A stretch of DNA of 64,000 bases, from positions 1,550,001 to 1,614,000 of the forward strand of contig NC_019745.1 in assembly GCF_000317555.1 (NCBI RefSeq). The letters run 5' to 3'. The DNA comes from Gloeocapsa sp. PCC 7428. GTDB lineage: Bacteria > Cyanobacteriota > Cyanobacteriia > Cyanobacteriales > Chroococcidiopsidaceae. A program made the translations under genes and the position numbers. Position 1 is the first letter of the stretch, and each line of letters starts with the position of its first letter. Positions 8,815 through 17,525 of this stretch are shown one piece after another. Under the pieces are notes generated by a model. That model saw nothing but the letters and a program-made list of their open reading frames with translations, did no database searches and was not told the origin of the DNA.

Positions 8815-10098
8815 ATGAAGCGAATGAAAAGTTTATCAAGTTTGATTTATCTGTCAAAAGGTAATTTACCATCAAAAATGGCTCATACAATACAAGTAGC
8901 TAAAATGGCACAAGCCTTTTCGGAAAATATTGAAGATTTTGAATTGGTGACTTCTGGAGATATTTCGTCAGCTATTCAAGGAATGAATTCAGATTTTCAA
9001 ACATGGTATGGGTTGCATCATAAATTTAAGCTTGTCCGCTTACCAATGCACTTCAAAATTAAGTATCCATTTCCTTATAATTATGAAAATGAAATTTTCT
9101 ATAAGCTAGCAATTTTATATGCTTGTTTGAAGTCTCCGTCGGTTGTGTATACTCGTACTCCTACTATCGCTGCGCTTTTGTTAAAAATTGGTGTACCTGT
9201 TTTATGGGAATGGCACGAACCAATACCCGAAGGAACTACTTCTTTTTATCAAGCACTTTTAAATAATAAAAAATTGCTTGGTATTGTGACGACCTTACCT
9301 CAGTTAGCTGAAAACTATATTCAGCATGGATTTCTAAGAAGTAAAATACTAGTTGCACCTAATGCAGTTGATCTGAAGAATTTTCTACCATATCAAGATA
9401 AACAACTAGCCCGAAAGAAACTATCTATTTGCCAAGAAGATAAAATAGTTCTGTACTCAGGACATTTGTATGAATATAAAGGGATTCCAACAATTTTAAA
9501 AACTGCCCGTCTTCTACCAGAGTATAAATTTGTACTTGTTGGCGGTTGGGCTGATGATATTCAAAGAGTACAAGCGGCTTACAAAAAGATTGGTTTAAGC
9601 AATATAATACTCGTTGGTCACGTCAATCAGACGAAGTTAGCTTCCTATTTATATGCAGCAGATGTCCTAATTCTGCCTACAAGTAAGTACTGGAATTTAG
9701 CGGGAGCTACTTGTCCGCTTAAGCTTTTTGATTACATGGTTTCTCGAAGACCAATTGTAGCTTCAGCCTTACCAACAATAATGACAGTAGCAAGAGATAA
9801 ACAGAATGCTCTTTTAGCAGAGCCAGATAATCCTATTTCCTTTAAAGAAGCTATATTGGCATTATTTGAAAATCCTGTGCTAGCTAATGCTATTGCTGAG
9901 TGTGCTTTTCAAGAAGTACAAAACTTCACTTGGGATAATCGAGCAAAGCGAGTTCTGCAATTTGTAGCAGAAAGATTACAAGCAGCAGATGAAGATGTAG
10001 TTACCTATAGAATGGGTTTAATGAAATATATTAAACAAAAAGTTTTTTCACGGGTAGATAATTATCTACCTTCACTACAATCATCGCAAGCAAGGTAA
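8815..10098 (+). CDS. Glycosyltransferase family 4 (paralog of 4806-5996)
   Basis: A GT-B enzyme of 427 residues beginning at ATG 8815; ATG 8824 is an alternative start. The fingerprints are LIYLSKGNLPS, QVAKMAQAF, the donor-domain start VLYSGHLYEYKGIPTIL, NIILVGHVNQ, and KLFDYMVSRRPIVASALP. It agrees with the minus-strand GT at 4806-5996 along its length, so the two are an ancient duplication now on opposite strands. The C-terminal 40 residues or so extend beyond the paralog. It is monocistronic, with a 590-base gap before the converging STAND gene. The likely role is in the same polysaccharide pathway. Confidence 0.88.
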   Translation: MKRMKSLSSLIYLSKGNLPSKMAHTIQVAKMAQAFSENIEDFELVTSGDISSAIQGMNSDFQTWYGLHHKFKLVRLPMHFKIKYPFPYNYENEIFYKLAILYACLKSPSVVYTRTPTIAALLLKIGVPVLWEWHEPIPEGTTSFYQALLNNKKLLGIVTTLPQLAENYIQHGFLRSKILVAPNAVDLKNFLPYQDKQLARKKLSICQEDKIVLYSGHLYEYKGIPTILKTARLLPEYKFVLVGGWADDIQRVQAAYKKIGLSNIILVGHVNQTKLASYLYAADVLILPTSKYWNLAGATCPLKLFDYMVSRRPIVASALPTIMTVARDKQNALLAEPDNPISFKEAILALFENPVLANAIAECAFQEVQNFTWDNRAKRVLQFVAERLQAADEDVVTYRMGLMKYIKQKVFSRVDNYLPSLQSSQAR

Positions 10099-10418
10099 GT
10101 TTAACCAGTGTATTCTTATCCTTCAACTCATTTTCTACTGTGGACACATATCTCTAATATCAACTCCAAAAACCTGCTTTTGCTCCTCAACCTCTGCCAT
10201 CTCAGCGCTACGTGTTTCAACTTTTGCCAAGGCTCCCCAATTCTGGAGGGCTTCTCGCTATCTTAAACTTGAGTTATAGGATTGATGTGTATATCGTACC
10301 CTAAACTTAGGAAAGGAATTTATGGTGAGGGCGACGATCGCTTGCTGAGAAGCAGATCTTTGATTGAATCACAGACTATCAGTATTGTTGCTATTAGTTA
10401 ATAGTTAGTAGAAAAGTT

Positions 10419-10575
10419 ACTAAGTAGGTGGGCATAATTAAATATCACACTTGTTGAGGTCGGTAATCGGTAATCGGTAATGGGTGATTCTTAATAAGTA
10501 GTTTTCCAATGACCAATGACCAGTTACCAATTACCACCCTTGAAGATACGTTATATTTTTACCCACTTACTTAGT
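10419..10575. repeat. MITE-like element with heptameric arms, copy 1
   Basis: The ends form a terminal inverted repeat, ACTAAGTAGGTGGG (10419-10432) and CCCACTTACTTAGT (10562-10575), with 13 of 14 bases matching. Inside, one arm has three tandem heptamers GGTAATC/GGTAATC/GGTAATG (10462-10482). The other arm has CCAATGA, CCAATGA, CCAGTTA, CCAATTA (10506-10533), which are close to reverse complements of the first set, so the element can fold into a long hairpin. Related copies occur near 42105, 43811 and 59605. At about 157 bases it cannot encode a transposase. Confidence 0.7.
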
Positions 10576-10622
10576 CATATTCATGTCCTATCTTAAGCAT
10601 CATTCATCAATCAAAAACGTTT

Positions 10623-10653
10623 AATAAGGGTTTAGTTGTTCTAAACCCTTATT
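10623..10653 (-). terminator. Hairpin terminator of the STAND gene
   Basis: A perfect 13-base-pair stem, AATAAGGGTTTAG (10623-10635) and CTAAACCCTTATT (10641-10653), closes a 5-base loop. Read on the minus strand it lies 38 bases after the STAND stop codon and is followed by AAACGTTTTTG, a short T run. It may also serve the converging plus-strand GT gene. Confidence 0.65.
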
Positions 10654-10690
10654 GCTATTGATATGTTTGTCCGTTTGATTGGATAGCTGG

Positions 10691-13600
10691 CTACGATCGC
10701 TCGACGGCTCCTAACGCTTTTAAAGCTGCTTTTTGAGCATCGGTTAAACCTTCAATATCAGTAATGTTCATATCTTCGTAAGGTCTAGCAGTTCTTAATG
10801 TTTTCTGGCATTCTCCAGTGGTGATGTGCCAAAGCTTGATTGTTTCATCTTGGCTACTACTTGCGATTAAACCATCAGAACTAAAAGCGATCGCCCGCAC
10901 CCAACTTTTGTGTCCTTGTAACGACTTGAGACATTCACCAGTTTTGACATCCCAGAGCCTCACACTAAAATGATCGCCATTCGTTGCTAATATGTGACCA
11001 TCGGGACTAAACGCAATTGCCCAGATCGTACTGGTATCTGCTTGGAACGACTGCAAACATTGACCTGTATGAACATCCCAAACTTTTACGATCCCATCAT
11101 CACTGCCGCTTGCTAAGCGTTGACCATCAGCACTTAAGACAACTGCCTTAATATGACCGGTGTGTTCGCGTAAGGTTTGATAGCACTGTTGAGTAGAAAC
11201 GTGCCAAAGTCTTATAGTGCGGTCTTTACTACCACTGATGATGACTTGACCATCAGAACTTAGCGCAACTGTACGCACCTGGCTGGGATGCTGCATTGTA
11301 CTCAAGCATTCGCCGGTTGTGGCATCCCATAACTTGACAGTGCAATCGTCACTACCACTAATAATTGTCGAACCATCGGGATGAAACGCGGCTGATCGCA
11401 CTTGGTTTTGATGTCCGTACAAGGTTATTAGGCATTCACCTGTGGTTACTGACCAGAGTTTTAGTGTATGGTCGTTACTCGCACTCGCTAAAGTTTGACA
11501 ATCTGGGCTAAAAGCAACCGATTGTACTCGGCTAGTATGACCTTGCATGACTCGGATTTCGCCATCTTGAGGATTCCACAGCCTCACAGATGCATCATTG
11601 TTACCACTCGCCATTAATCCATCAGCGCTAAAAGCAAGGGATACAGCCCAATTTGCATAGGCGCGTAGCGTTCTGATACATTCACCAGTACTAAGTTCCC
11701 AAATTTTGATTGTTTGCTCATTACTACTACTAGCAAGTGTTTGACCATCGGGATTGAACGTAACTGCGCGGATTTGCCCTGTGTGTCCTTTGAGTGTTGC
11801 GCGACATTCACCAGTGCTGATTGACCAAAGTTTAATGGTGCGATCGCTACTCCCACTTGCGATAGTGTGACCGTCGGGACTAAACGCCACTGATTGAACT
11901 TCACTAGTATGGTCTTCTAGGGTTTTGAGACATTCACCGGTGCTGAGTGAGTAAAGTTTAACGGTGCGATCGCTACTCCCACTCGCGATCGTTTGACCGT
12001 CGGGACTAAACGCCACCGATTGGATCGCGCTGGTATGCTGGTGTAATAATGTGAGGCATCTTTGCGAGCTAACAGACCATAGCTCAATTGTTCCAGTGCT
12101 GCTACCACTAATGAGAATTTCACTGTTAGGACTAAAAGCCAAGGAAGTTATATAGCTTGCGCCTCCACGCCAAGTTGTAATAGATTCGCCAGTATCCGCA
12201 GACCATAATTTGATGATGCCATCATAACTTGCACTCGCAAGCATTCGACTATCCGAACTTACCGCGACTGCGCAGACGGGATGACGATGTCCGTGTAAAG
12301 ATTTGAGGCATTGACCAGTATGGACATCACCTAACTTGACTGTGCGATCGCTAGTACAAACGAGCGTTTGCCCATCTGGACTCAAAGTCGCGACGCGCAA
12401 CCAAGAATTGTATCCTTTAGTGAGGTGCCGTAGCTTCATTTGCGGAACATGCCAGATATATGTTGCCCCACTTGTGTTGACCGCACTCAAAAATTGTCCA
12501 TTAGAACTAAATGCGATCGCCAGAAGACTACCAAAATTTGCCAAAAAGACCGACTTATCTAAATCTGACGATGCCAAGTTCACCTGATGTAAATCGACAT
12601 CAAGACGCGCTTGCCAGATTTTTAGGTGTGAGAAGTCATAGCCGTCGAGGTCAACTTGCATATGGCGAAGGAGATTCAGAATATTACCACTGGTATAACC
12701 AGGTTGCAATGGCGATCGCTCTTGCAAGTTCTTGATAATTTTGCTGAGGTGATGAGCAATACTCTTGCGACTTCCCATATCAGCAAAAAGCTGATTAACT
12801 ATCGGTTGCAGAATGTAGCGTGTTTGCGCATTTCTAATATACTCTTTGGCAGAAGCTTTTACTAAAGCATGACTTTTGAAAAATACGAATTGTTGTGTCT
12901 TCAACTCTAAACAGATTTGCTTAATAAAACGATCAGTAACGTATTCGGCGATCGCGGGTTGTTGCGTAAACAGTCCTGACGTTTTTTCAATCAGCGCGCG
13001 TTGTCGCAGCGACTCTAAAGCCTCGGCTAATTCCAACGGGTGTACTTCTTGAAGAATATCTTCTGCCAATTCTCGCAATGAAACTGGTTCGCGGTTAATT
13101 GCTAACCAGTACATAATATCTTGCTCCATCTGTGAGAGACACTCAAAATCTTGATCGAATAAATTTTTAATATTGCTAAAGACTGTTTTACCTGAATTTA
13201 AGAATTCTGTAATGTCGCGATCAAAAACATCTTGAACAATAGGAGCAACCATCTTTAATAATAGAGGATTACCACCATAAATATTCATAATTTTTGCATA
13301 GCTTTCCCTCGTTCCATGTAATTGGCTATCTTTAAAAATTTGCTGTCCTTCTTCTAGATTTAAGCCACTTAGTTGTAAGGTTTTTAAGCGCTGTTCGCCT
13401 TCTTTGAGATAAAAATCTCTTGGCTTCTCGCGGCTAGTTAACAATAAACAACTTTGATGCGCTGTTTCGCCTATGCACCGAATCAACTGCGAGTAGCCTT
13501 CGTATTCTCGGTGAAATTGTTCCTGATCTCGATGACGTAGAATCGCATCCAAACCATCTAGAATAAGTAGACAGCGATGTTTGCGTAGATAGTCGAGTAG

Positions 13601-14239
13601 GCGTAGCGTTCGCAAACTAATATTTTCCGGTAGATCAATTTCTGTATTGTGCGAAAGAAAGTAAATGAGTTCTGCCAAGATATCTTTAATCGGCACTTGG
13701 TCTAAAGAGCGCCAAATAACATACTCAAAATTGTTTTGAATCTGCTGAGCTAATTTAACCGATAAGGCTGTTTTGCCAATACCTGCCATGCCTAAAATAG
13801 TGACGACACGACAGCGATCGCTGACAATCCATTGCTCTAATACAACCATCTCTTGGGTACGACCATAGAAGATTGCGACATCAGCTGCTTCTCCCCAATC
13901 CCTGCGAGTGTCAGTAATTTTTTTCGTTTGAGGTGGTGTCGATTTTGCTTCTTCTAGTTTTCGTTGCAGAGCAGTGCGAAAATTCTTTTTACTAACTTTT
14001 TCCCCTAAAGCATCAGAGAGGATTTTCCATAATCTAGGTCCAACATCGCGTTTCAAGTAGTTATCGCTGTATCCTTCTTTGTCAGCAATTTCTTCATAGG
14101 TATAACCTAGCCACGCACCTTTAAGAATAATTTTTTGAATATCTGTTAAGTAACTACCTTTTACAGCATAAACAGCATTGTCTGCGGCTTTAAATTCTTC
14201 TTTTTTGTCTAAATCTAAGTCAGATTCCGAATAGTTCAT
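10691..14239 (-). CDS. STAND NTPase: N-terminal HTH-like domain, NB-ARC, 14 WD40 repeats
   Basis: The protein has 1182 residues from ATG 14239, chosen because GAGGTAAAG lies just upstream; a longer frame to 14311 has no such site. Residues 1-100 are a helical, helix-turn-helix-like region (LTDIQKIILKGAWLGYTYEEIADKEG is split here by key residues at about 30-55) resembling the vWA-MoxR-associated N-terminal domain. Residues 125-330 are an NB-ARC ATPase: Walker A GMAGIGKT (150-157), Walker B LLILDG (224-229) and GGNPLLL (322-328). After a winged-helix and pentapeptide-like linker (LDGYDFSHL), fourteen WD40 repeats run from about 573 to 1154, enough for two seven-bladed propellers. Such proteins switch from ADP-bound to ATP-bound oligomers when the propellers bind a ligand. 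It may regulate the surrounding polysaccharide locus. Confidence 0.9.
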   Translation of the reverse strand: MNYSESDLDLDKKEEFKAADNAVYAVKGSYLTDIQKIILKGAWLGYTYEEIADKEGYSDNYLKRDVGPRLWKILSDALGEKVSKKNFRTALQRKLEEAKSTPPQTKKITDTRRDWGEAADVAIFYGRTQEMVVLEQWIVSDRCRVVTILGMAGIGKTALSVKLAQQIQNNFEYVIWRSLDQVPIKDILAELIYFLSHNTEIDLPENISLRTLRLLDYLRKHRCLLILDGLDAILRHRDQEQFHREYEGYSQLIRCIGETAHQSCLLLTSREKPRDFYLKEGEQRLKTLQLSGLNLEEGQQIFKDSQLHGTRESYAKIMNIYGGNPLLLKMVAPIVQDVFDRDITEFLNSGKTVFSNIKNLFDQDFECLSQMEQDIMYWLAINREPVSLRELAEDILQEVHPLELAEALESLRQRALIEKTSGLFTQQPAIAEYVTDRFIKQICLELKTQQFVFFKSHALVKASAKEYIRNAQTRYILQPIVNQLFADMGSRKSIAHHLSKIIKNLQERSPLQPGYTSGNILNLLRHMQVDLDGYDFSHLKIWQARLDVDLHQVNLASSDLDKSVFLANFGSLLAIAFSSNGQFLSAVNTSGATYIWHVPQMKLRHLTKGYNSWLRVATLSPDGQTLVCTSDRTVKLGDVHTGQCLKSLHGHRHPVCAVAVSSDSRMLASASYDGIIKLWSADTGESITTWRGGASYITSLAFSPNSEILISGSSTGTIELWSVSSQRCLTLLHQHTSAIQSVAFSPDGQTIASGSSDRTVKLYSLSTGECLKTLEDHTSEVQSVAFSPDGHTIASGSSDRTIKLWSISTGECRATLKGHTGQIRAVTFNPDGQTLASSSNEQTIKIWELSTGECIRTLRAYANWAVSLAFSADGLMASGNNDASVRLWNPQDGEIRVMQGHTSRVQSVAFSPDCQTLASASNDHTLKLWSVTTGECLITLYGHQNQVRSAAFHPDGSTIISGSDDCTVKLWDATTGECLSTMQHPSQVRTVALSSDGQVIISGSKDRTIRLWHVSTQQCYQTLREHTGHIKAVVLSADGQRLASGSDDGIVKVWDVHTGQCLQSFQADTSTIWAIAFSPDGHILATNGDHFSVRLWDVKTGECLKSLQGHKSWVRAIAFSSDGLIASSSQDETIKLWHITTGECQKTLRTARPYEDMNITDIEGLTDAQKAALKALGAVERS

Positions 14240-14690
14240 CTTTACCTCTATCTGCCTAAAGTTTATTCCTTTCCCAAAAAAACATTTTTTTCTTCGGTTC
14301 GATAAAATCAAGTTGCTAAAGAAAATTTAGATTATTTGGTGTTAGGAAATAATATTTTCTCTGCTATCGGAAGGACAATATTTTACGGGAAGCTGCAAAG
14401 CATTAAATCATACTTTAGTAAACAAGAATATAGCAAATCTGTTCTTTTGGAAACAATTAGTAAGTCATTTCGCTTAAATTCATAAAAAAACTCGCATTTC
14501 CCAGAATTTAGCAGTTTTATTGCTACAAAATCATCAAGCAATTACTCATAACTCTTCATTTTATTTTGTTCTTTAGAAGTTTTGTACTTGATTATCAGAG
14601 TTTATTAAGTGGATTTCCAGAACTTTATTGACTAGCCATATTTATAAAATTGATACATAAGAAAGTAAGTGTTTACAAAAAAGAAGCTCA
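14240..14690. other. Divergent intergenic region
   Basis: The AT-rich 451 bases between the STAND gene and the divergent small gene at 14691 should hold both promoters. The Shine-Dalgarno GAGG for the STAND gene lies at about 14245-14248 on the minus strand. I see no convincing operator, RNA or further gene. Confidence 0.5.
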
Positions 14691-15080
14691 ATGTATCCTC
14701 CATATTCAGAAGATAAAGCTATGACTAATGGTTACGGACGACACAATCCTGATGCAACAAGTCGCCCTACCTTTTATATGTCAGAAGAATTACTAAGAGC
14801 TATCCAGATTCAAGCACAGCGCGAACGCAATTCTCGGTCTGGATTTATATCTGGTTTGTTAAGTTTTCTGCTTCTATCACCCATTGGTCAACAATTACGA
14901 GAAAATGCTCGTATTAATAACCGCACTTTGGCTCAAGAGTTAGAGCAGTCTTTGGCATTACTACAACAACAGATACCCCTTGAGCAAGTCAATCAGATAG
15001 CAGCGACGAGCCAGCGATCGCAATTAGAAATGCTTACTTATTTAGTTTTACTAGGATTACAAACATATTCCAGAGAGTAA
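14691..15080 (+). CDS. Small helical protein, possibly ribbon-helix-helix-like; function unknown
   Basis: I do not recognise the family. The 129-residue product starts at ATG 14691, or at ATG 14721 giving 119 residues (MTNGYGRHN). A polar N-terminus is followed by PTFYMSEELLRAIQIQAQ and RERNSRSGFISGLL at about residues 26-57. That strand-then-two-helices layout recalls the ribbon-helix-helix fold of small DNA-binding proteins. The rest is predicted helical and Gln/Leu-rich (LEQSLALLQQQIPLEQVNQI), ending in a hydrophobic helix. It is transcribed away from the STAND gene and precedes a 1.4 kb gap. A role as a local regulator is speculation. Confidence 0.6.
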   Translation: MYPPYSEDKAMTNGYGRHNPDATSRPTFYMSEELLRAIQIQAQRERNSRSGFISGLLSFLLLSPIGQQLRENARINNRTLAQELEQSLALLQQQIPLEQVNQIAATSQRSQLEMLTYLVLLGLQTYSRE

Positions 15081-16509
15081 TGCTTGATTATTAATAGGTA
15101 TTAGTTATCCGTAAAAGATAACTAATTGGCTATAAATTCATACCTAACTCACAGATGTATTCCAATAATGAAGTAGTTGAATTATTGAAATGAAATAACA
15201 ACATATCATCAAGATATTATTAGGTGAGAATTGAGTTGATTTTAAAGGTAGTGGTTTCATAGGTTTTGAGAGATTGAGTAGAAAATAGGTTTACTACAGC
15301 CAAACTTCTTGCATCTAGCAGACAAATAAAGCAGGGTACTTAGCTACGAAATGCTATAGAATCCATTTTCTAAAAGTTAATATCTCCGTCGTCAGATTAG
15401 CTGAAGTTATCGGTAAGCTTTATCGGAGCTACTACTACTATCCAAATCAAGGCGGAAAGAACAACTCGAAGGAAGACATTTATGCAATCCTACCATTACT
15501 ACATTCAACTCACTCACCACCATCTAAACTACTACTATGTTAATCGTCTCTTAATGTCAGTGATCTACATCACGAAGCTAGGGTATGATAACTAGATACA
15601 CGCGTGTTCTGAAGAAACTGACTAAGTAGAAATCTACTTCCTTAAAGAATCCTAGTTAGAAAATGTAGATAGTTGTATTGAGACTTACATATATTTTTTA
15701 CCAAAATAGTTTCCAAAGCAAGCTAATAAGTACTACATTAAGCTGTACTGCATTTCTAAGTATGTTATCTAGAAAACTTTTCCATAGAGTTAATAAAGAT
15801 TAATTAACTTCTAATATTTTTTACTTTGAAATGATAAAAACTTGATACTCATATAGTTAGCATAGATATCAAAACTGACAGCAATAACATCGATAACATC
15901 TATAAGATTTTGGGCAATTGAATATATTATGTGAAAAGAGCTTACTACATAAACATACTTTTTTTACATTATATAACTATATCGCTGTTGCTTAGCATAT
16001 ATGCTGTATTAGTTATAGTGTAAAGTAGTAAATTTATATATTCACTTTGTTTTCATAAGAAGCTCTATTGAGTGAGTTGTATAAATTAAGATTTTGCACA
16101 TATTTACAGATAGTAATGACAAGGCAATGTTAGCAACTAATACTTGTATAAAAAAGAAATAAACTGTTTGATATATACTCTACCAGGGAAACGAGTTGTA
16201 ATTTAATAAGAGAGCTTACAATACTGAATTAAATAGCATAATAATTTCTAGCAGTTATCTCACAAATATATCTATGTTTGTCTTTCAGTGTACTAAAGTA
16301 CGTCTTAAGTTCAGTAATCTAAAAACAAGCAACCTCTGAACTTCTCTGTATAGACAATTATTTGTTATTACTAGAACATATAAAAACTAACGAATTGAGT
16401 TATGTTTATTGAGCAAGCTGTAGTGAATCTACTGCACTCGTAACATCACCATAAATTCAGTTTTATATTTCAGTCCTATTTCATAAGCACTTTGGCTGGG
16501 TAGCAAACA
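15081..16509. other. Long AT-rich intergenic region before the exopolysaccharide run
   Basis: This stretch of 1429 bases is AT-rich, carries no HIP1 site that I can see, and has no frame above 60 codons. It contains one 37-codon candidate frame (listed) and weak AT hairpins. It probably holds the promoter and leader of the 16510-31944 gene run. No tRNA, riboswitch or CRISPR pattern is recognised. Confidence 0.6.
15482..15595 (+). CDS. Candidate short peptide rich in His and Tyr
   Basis: The 37-codon frame opens at ATG 15482, preceded by GGAAG seven bases upstream. The product begins MQSYHYYIQLTHHHLNYYY and ends ITKLGYDN. The run of His and Tyr codons follows from CAC/TAC-rich DNA, so this may be chance. 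It has no known relatives in my memory and lies inside the 1.4 kb gap upstream of the polysaccharide genes. Confidence 0.2.
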   Translation: MQSYHYYIQLTHHHLNYYYVNRLLMSVIYITKLGYDN

Positions 16510-16953
16510 ATGAAAGTTATACTCGTTTGCTCTACTGGGGGACATTTTCAGGCAATGCAAAGCTTATATCCTTTTTGGAGAAATCATCAGCGGATCTGGG
16601 TGACGTTTTATAGTGAAACCACCAAAACAACTCTAGATGCAGAAACAGTGTATTGGGCGTGGAGTCCTACAAATCGCAATCTAGTAAATTTGGTACGCAA
16701 TGTTTTTTTAGCCTGGCAAGTTCTTTCTCAGGAAACACCGCATTTAGTTATTTCTACAGGTGCAGGAGTAGCAGTACCTTTTTTAATTTTAGCAAAGCTG
16801 TTAGGTAGTCAAACAGTTTTTATCGAGTCTATTACACGAGTAAAGCAGTTAAGCTTATCCGCTAGATTAGCTTTACCATTCCTAGATACTTTATATGTAC
16901 ATTGGCCACAATTGCAAGCACGGTATCCAAAAGCAGAAATAATAAGTTCTTGA
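16510..16953 (+). CDS. pssD: PssD/Alg14-like glycosyltransferase subunit
   Basis: A 147-residue protein with MKVILVCSTGGHFQAMQSL, the N-terminal half of a GT28/Alg14 transferase. The hydrophobic stretch AVPFLILAKLLG and SQTVFIESITRV match the family. In Alg14 this half anchors the enzyme to the membrane and binds the lipid-linked acceptor, while the partner carries the donor site. The partner gene follows after 30 bases. Together they form a split transferase that adds the second sugar (GlcNAc or GlcA type) to an undecaprenyl-diphosphate-linked primer. This is the first gene of the long plus-strand run. Confidence 0.88.
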   Translation: MKVILVCSTGGHFQAMQSLYPFWRNHQRIWVTFYSETTKTTLDAETVYWAWSPTNRNLVNLVRNVFLAWQVLSQETPHLVISTGAGVAVPFLILAKLLGSQTVFIESITRVKQLSLSARLALPFLDTLYVHWPQLQARYPKAEIISS

Positions 16954-16983
16954 GTATGAATTTCTCCTTTCATATCTAATACT

Positions 16984-17448
16984 ATGATTCTTGTTACCGT
17001 TGGTACTGAGCAATTTCCTTTTAACCGCTTAATGTCATGGATTCAAGTCATGACTAAGCGTGGGTTTATATCTGAAGAAGTTGTAGTTCAGTATGGTAGT
17101 TCTACTACTGTACCTACTGGAGTTAAGAGTTATCCTTTGCTAGCACCAGAACAGTTTCAGGCACTTACTAAACAAGCCCGTATAATCATAGGACATTGCG
17201 GAGAAGGCTCTATTCTTGTCTTATCTGCTACTGCTAAACCATATATTTTAGTGCCTCGAAGCCAAAAGTTTAAAGAACATATTGACGATCATCAAATTGA
17301 GCTAGCAGAAGCTCTTGCTCAATTTGATGTTCCTATTGCTTGGTCCCCAGGTGATTTAGTAAGATTTTTAGCTTTACCTCGAATAGTTCCTGTAACACTC
17401 ATTTCAGCTACAACTATTTGTGAGCGTCTGCATGACCGTTTTAAATAA
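16984..17448 (+). CDS. pssE: PssE/Alg13-like glycosyltransferase subunit
   Basis: This 154-residue protein is the nucleotide-sugar half of the split enzyme. It starts MILVTVGTEQFPFNRLM, which is close to the Alg13 start consensus. It ends with the GT28 C-terminal features IIIGHCGEGSIL, KPYILVPRSQKFKEHIDDHQ and LAEALAQ. The His-Cys-Gly-Glu-Gly loop binds the UDP-sugar. It lies 30 bases after the PssD-like gene and must work with it at the inner face of the membrane. Confidence 0.9.
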   Translation: MILVTVGTEQFPFNRLMSWIQVMTKRGFISEEVVVQYGSSTTVPTGVKSYPLLAPEQFQALTKQARIIIGHCGEGSILVLSATAKPYILVPRSQKFKEHIDDHQIELAEALAQFDVPIAWSPGDLVRFLALPRIVPVTLISATTICERLHDRFK

Positions 17449-17525
17449 TGAAAAAGCTATATTTTACTCAAACAAATAGTGAGTTTTTCAGATTGAATTA
17501 AACTAAACTACTTAAGGAAATATCT

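Larger units (their letters stand above)
10099..10690. other. Convergent intergenic region with repeat element and terminator
   Basis: The 592 bases between the converging GT4 and STAND genes hold a MITE-like element (10419-10575) and a perfect hairpin (10623-10653), listed separately. The first 300 bases (10099-10400) show no coding frame of note and no recognisable RNA. Confidence 0.6.

Noticed and set aside
10462-10533. CRISPR array
   Set aside because: The tandem units are 7 bases long without spacers, so they are heptamer repeats, not CRISPR repeats.
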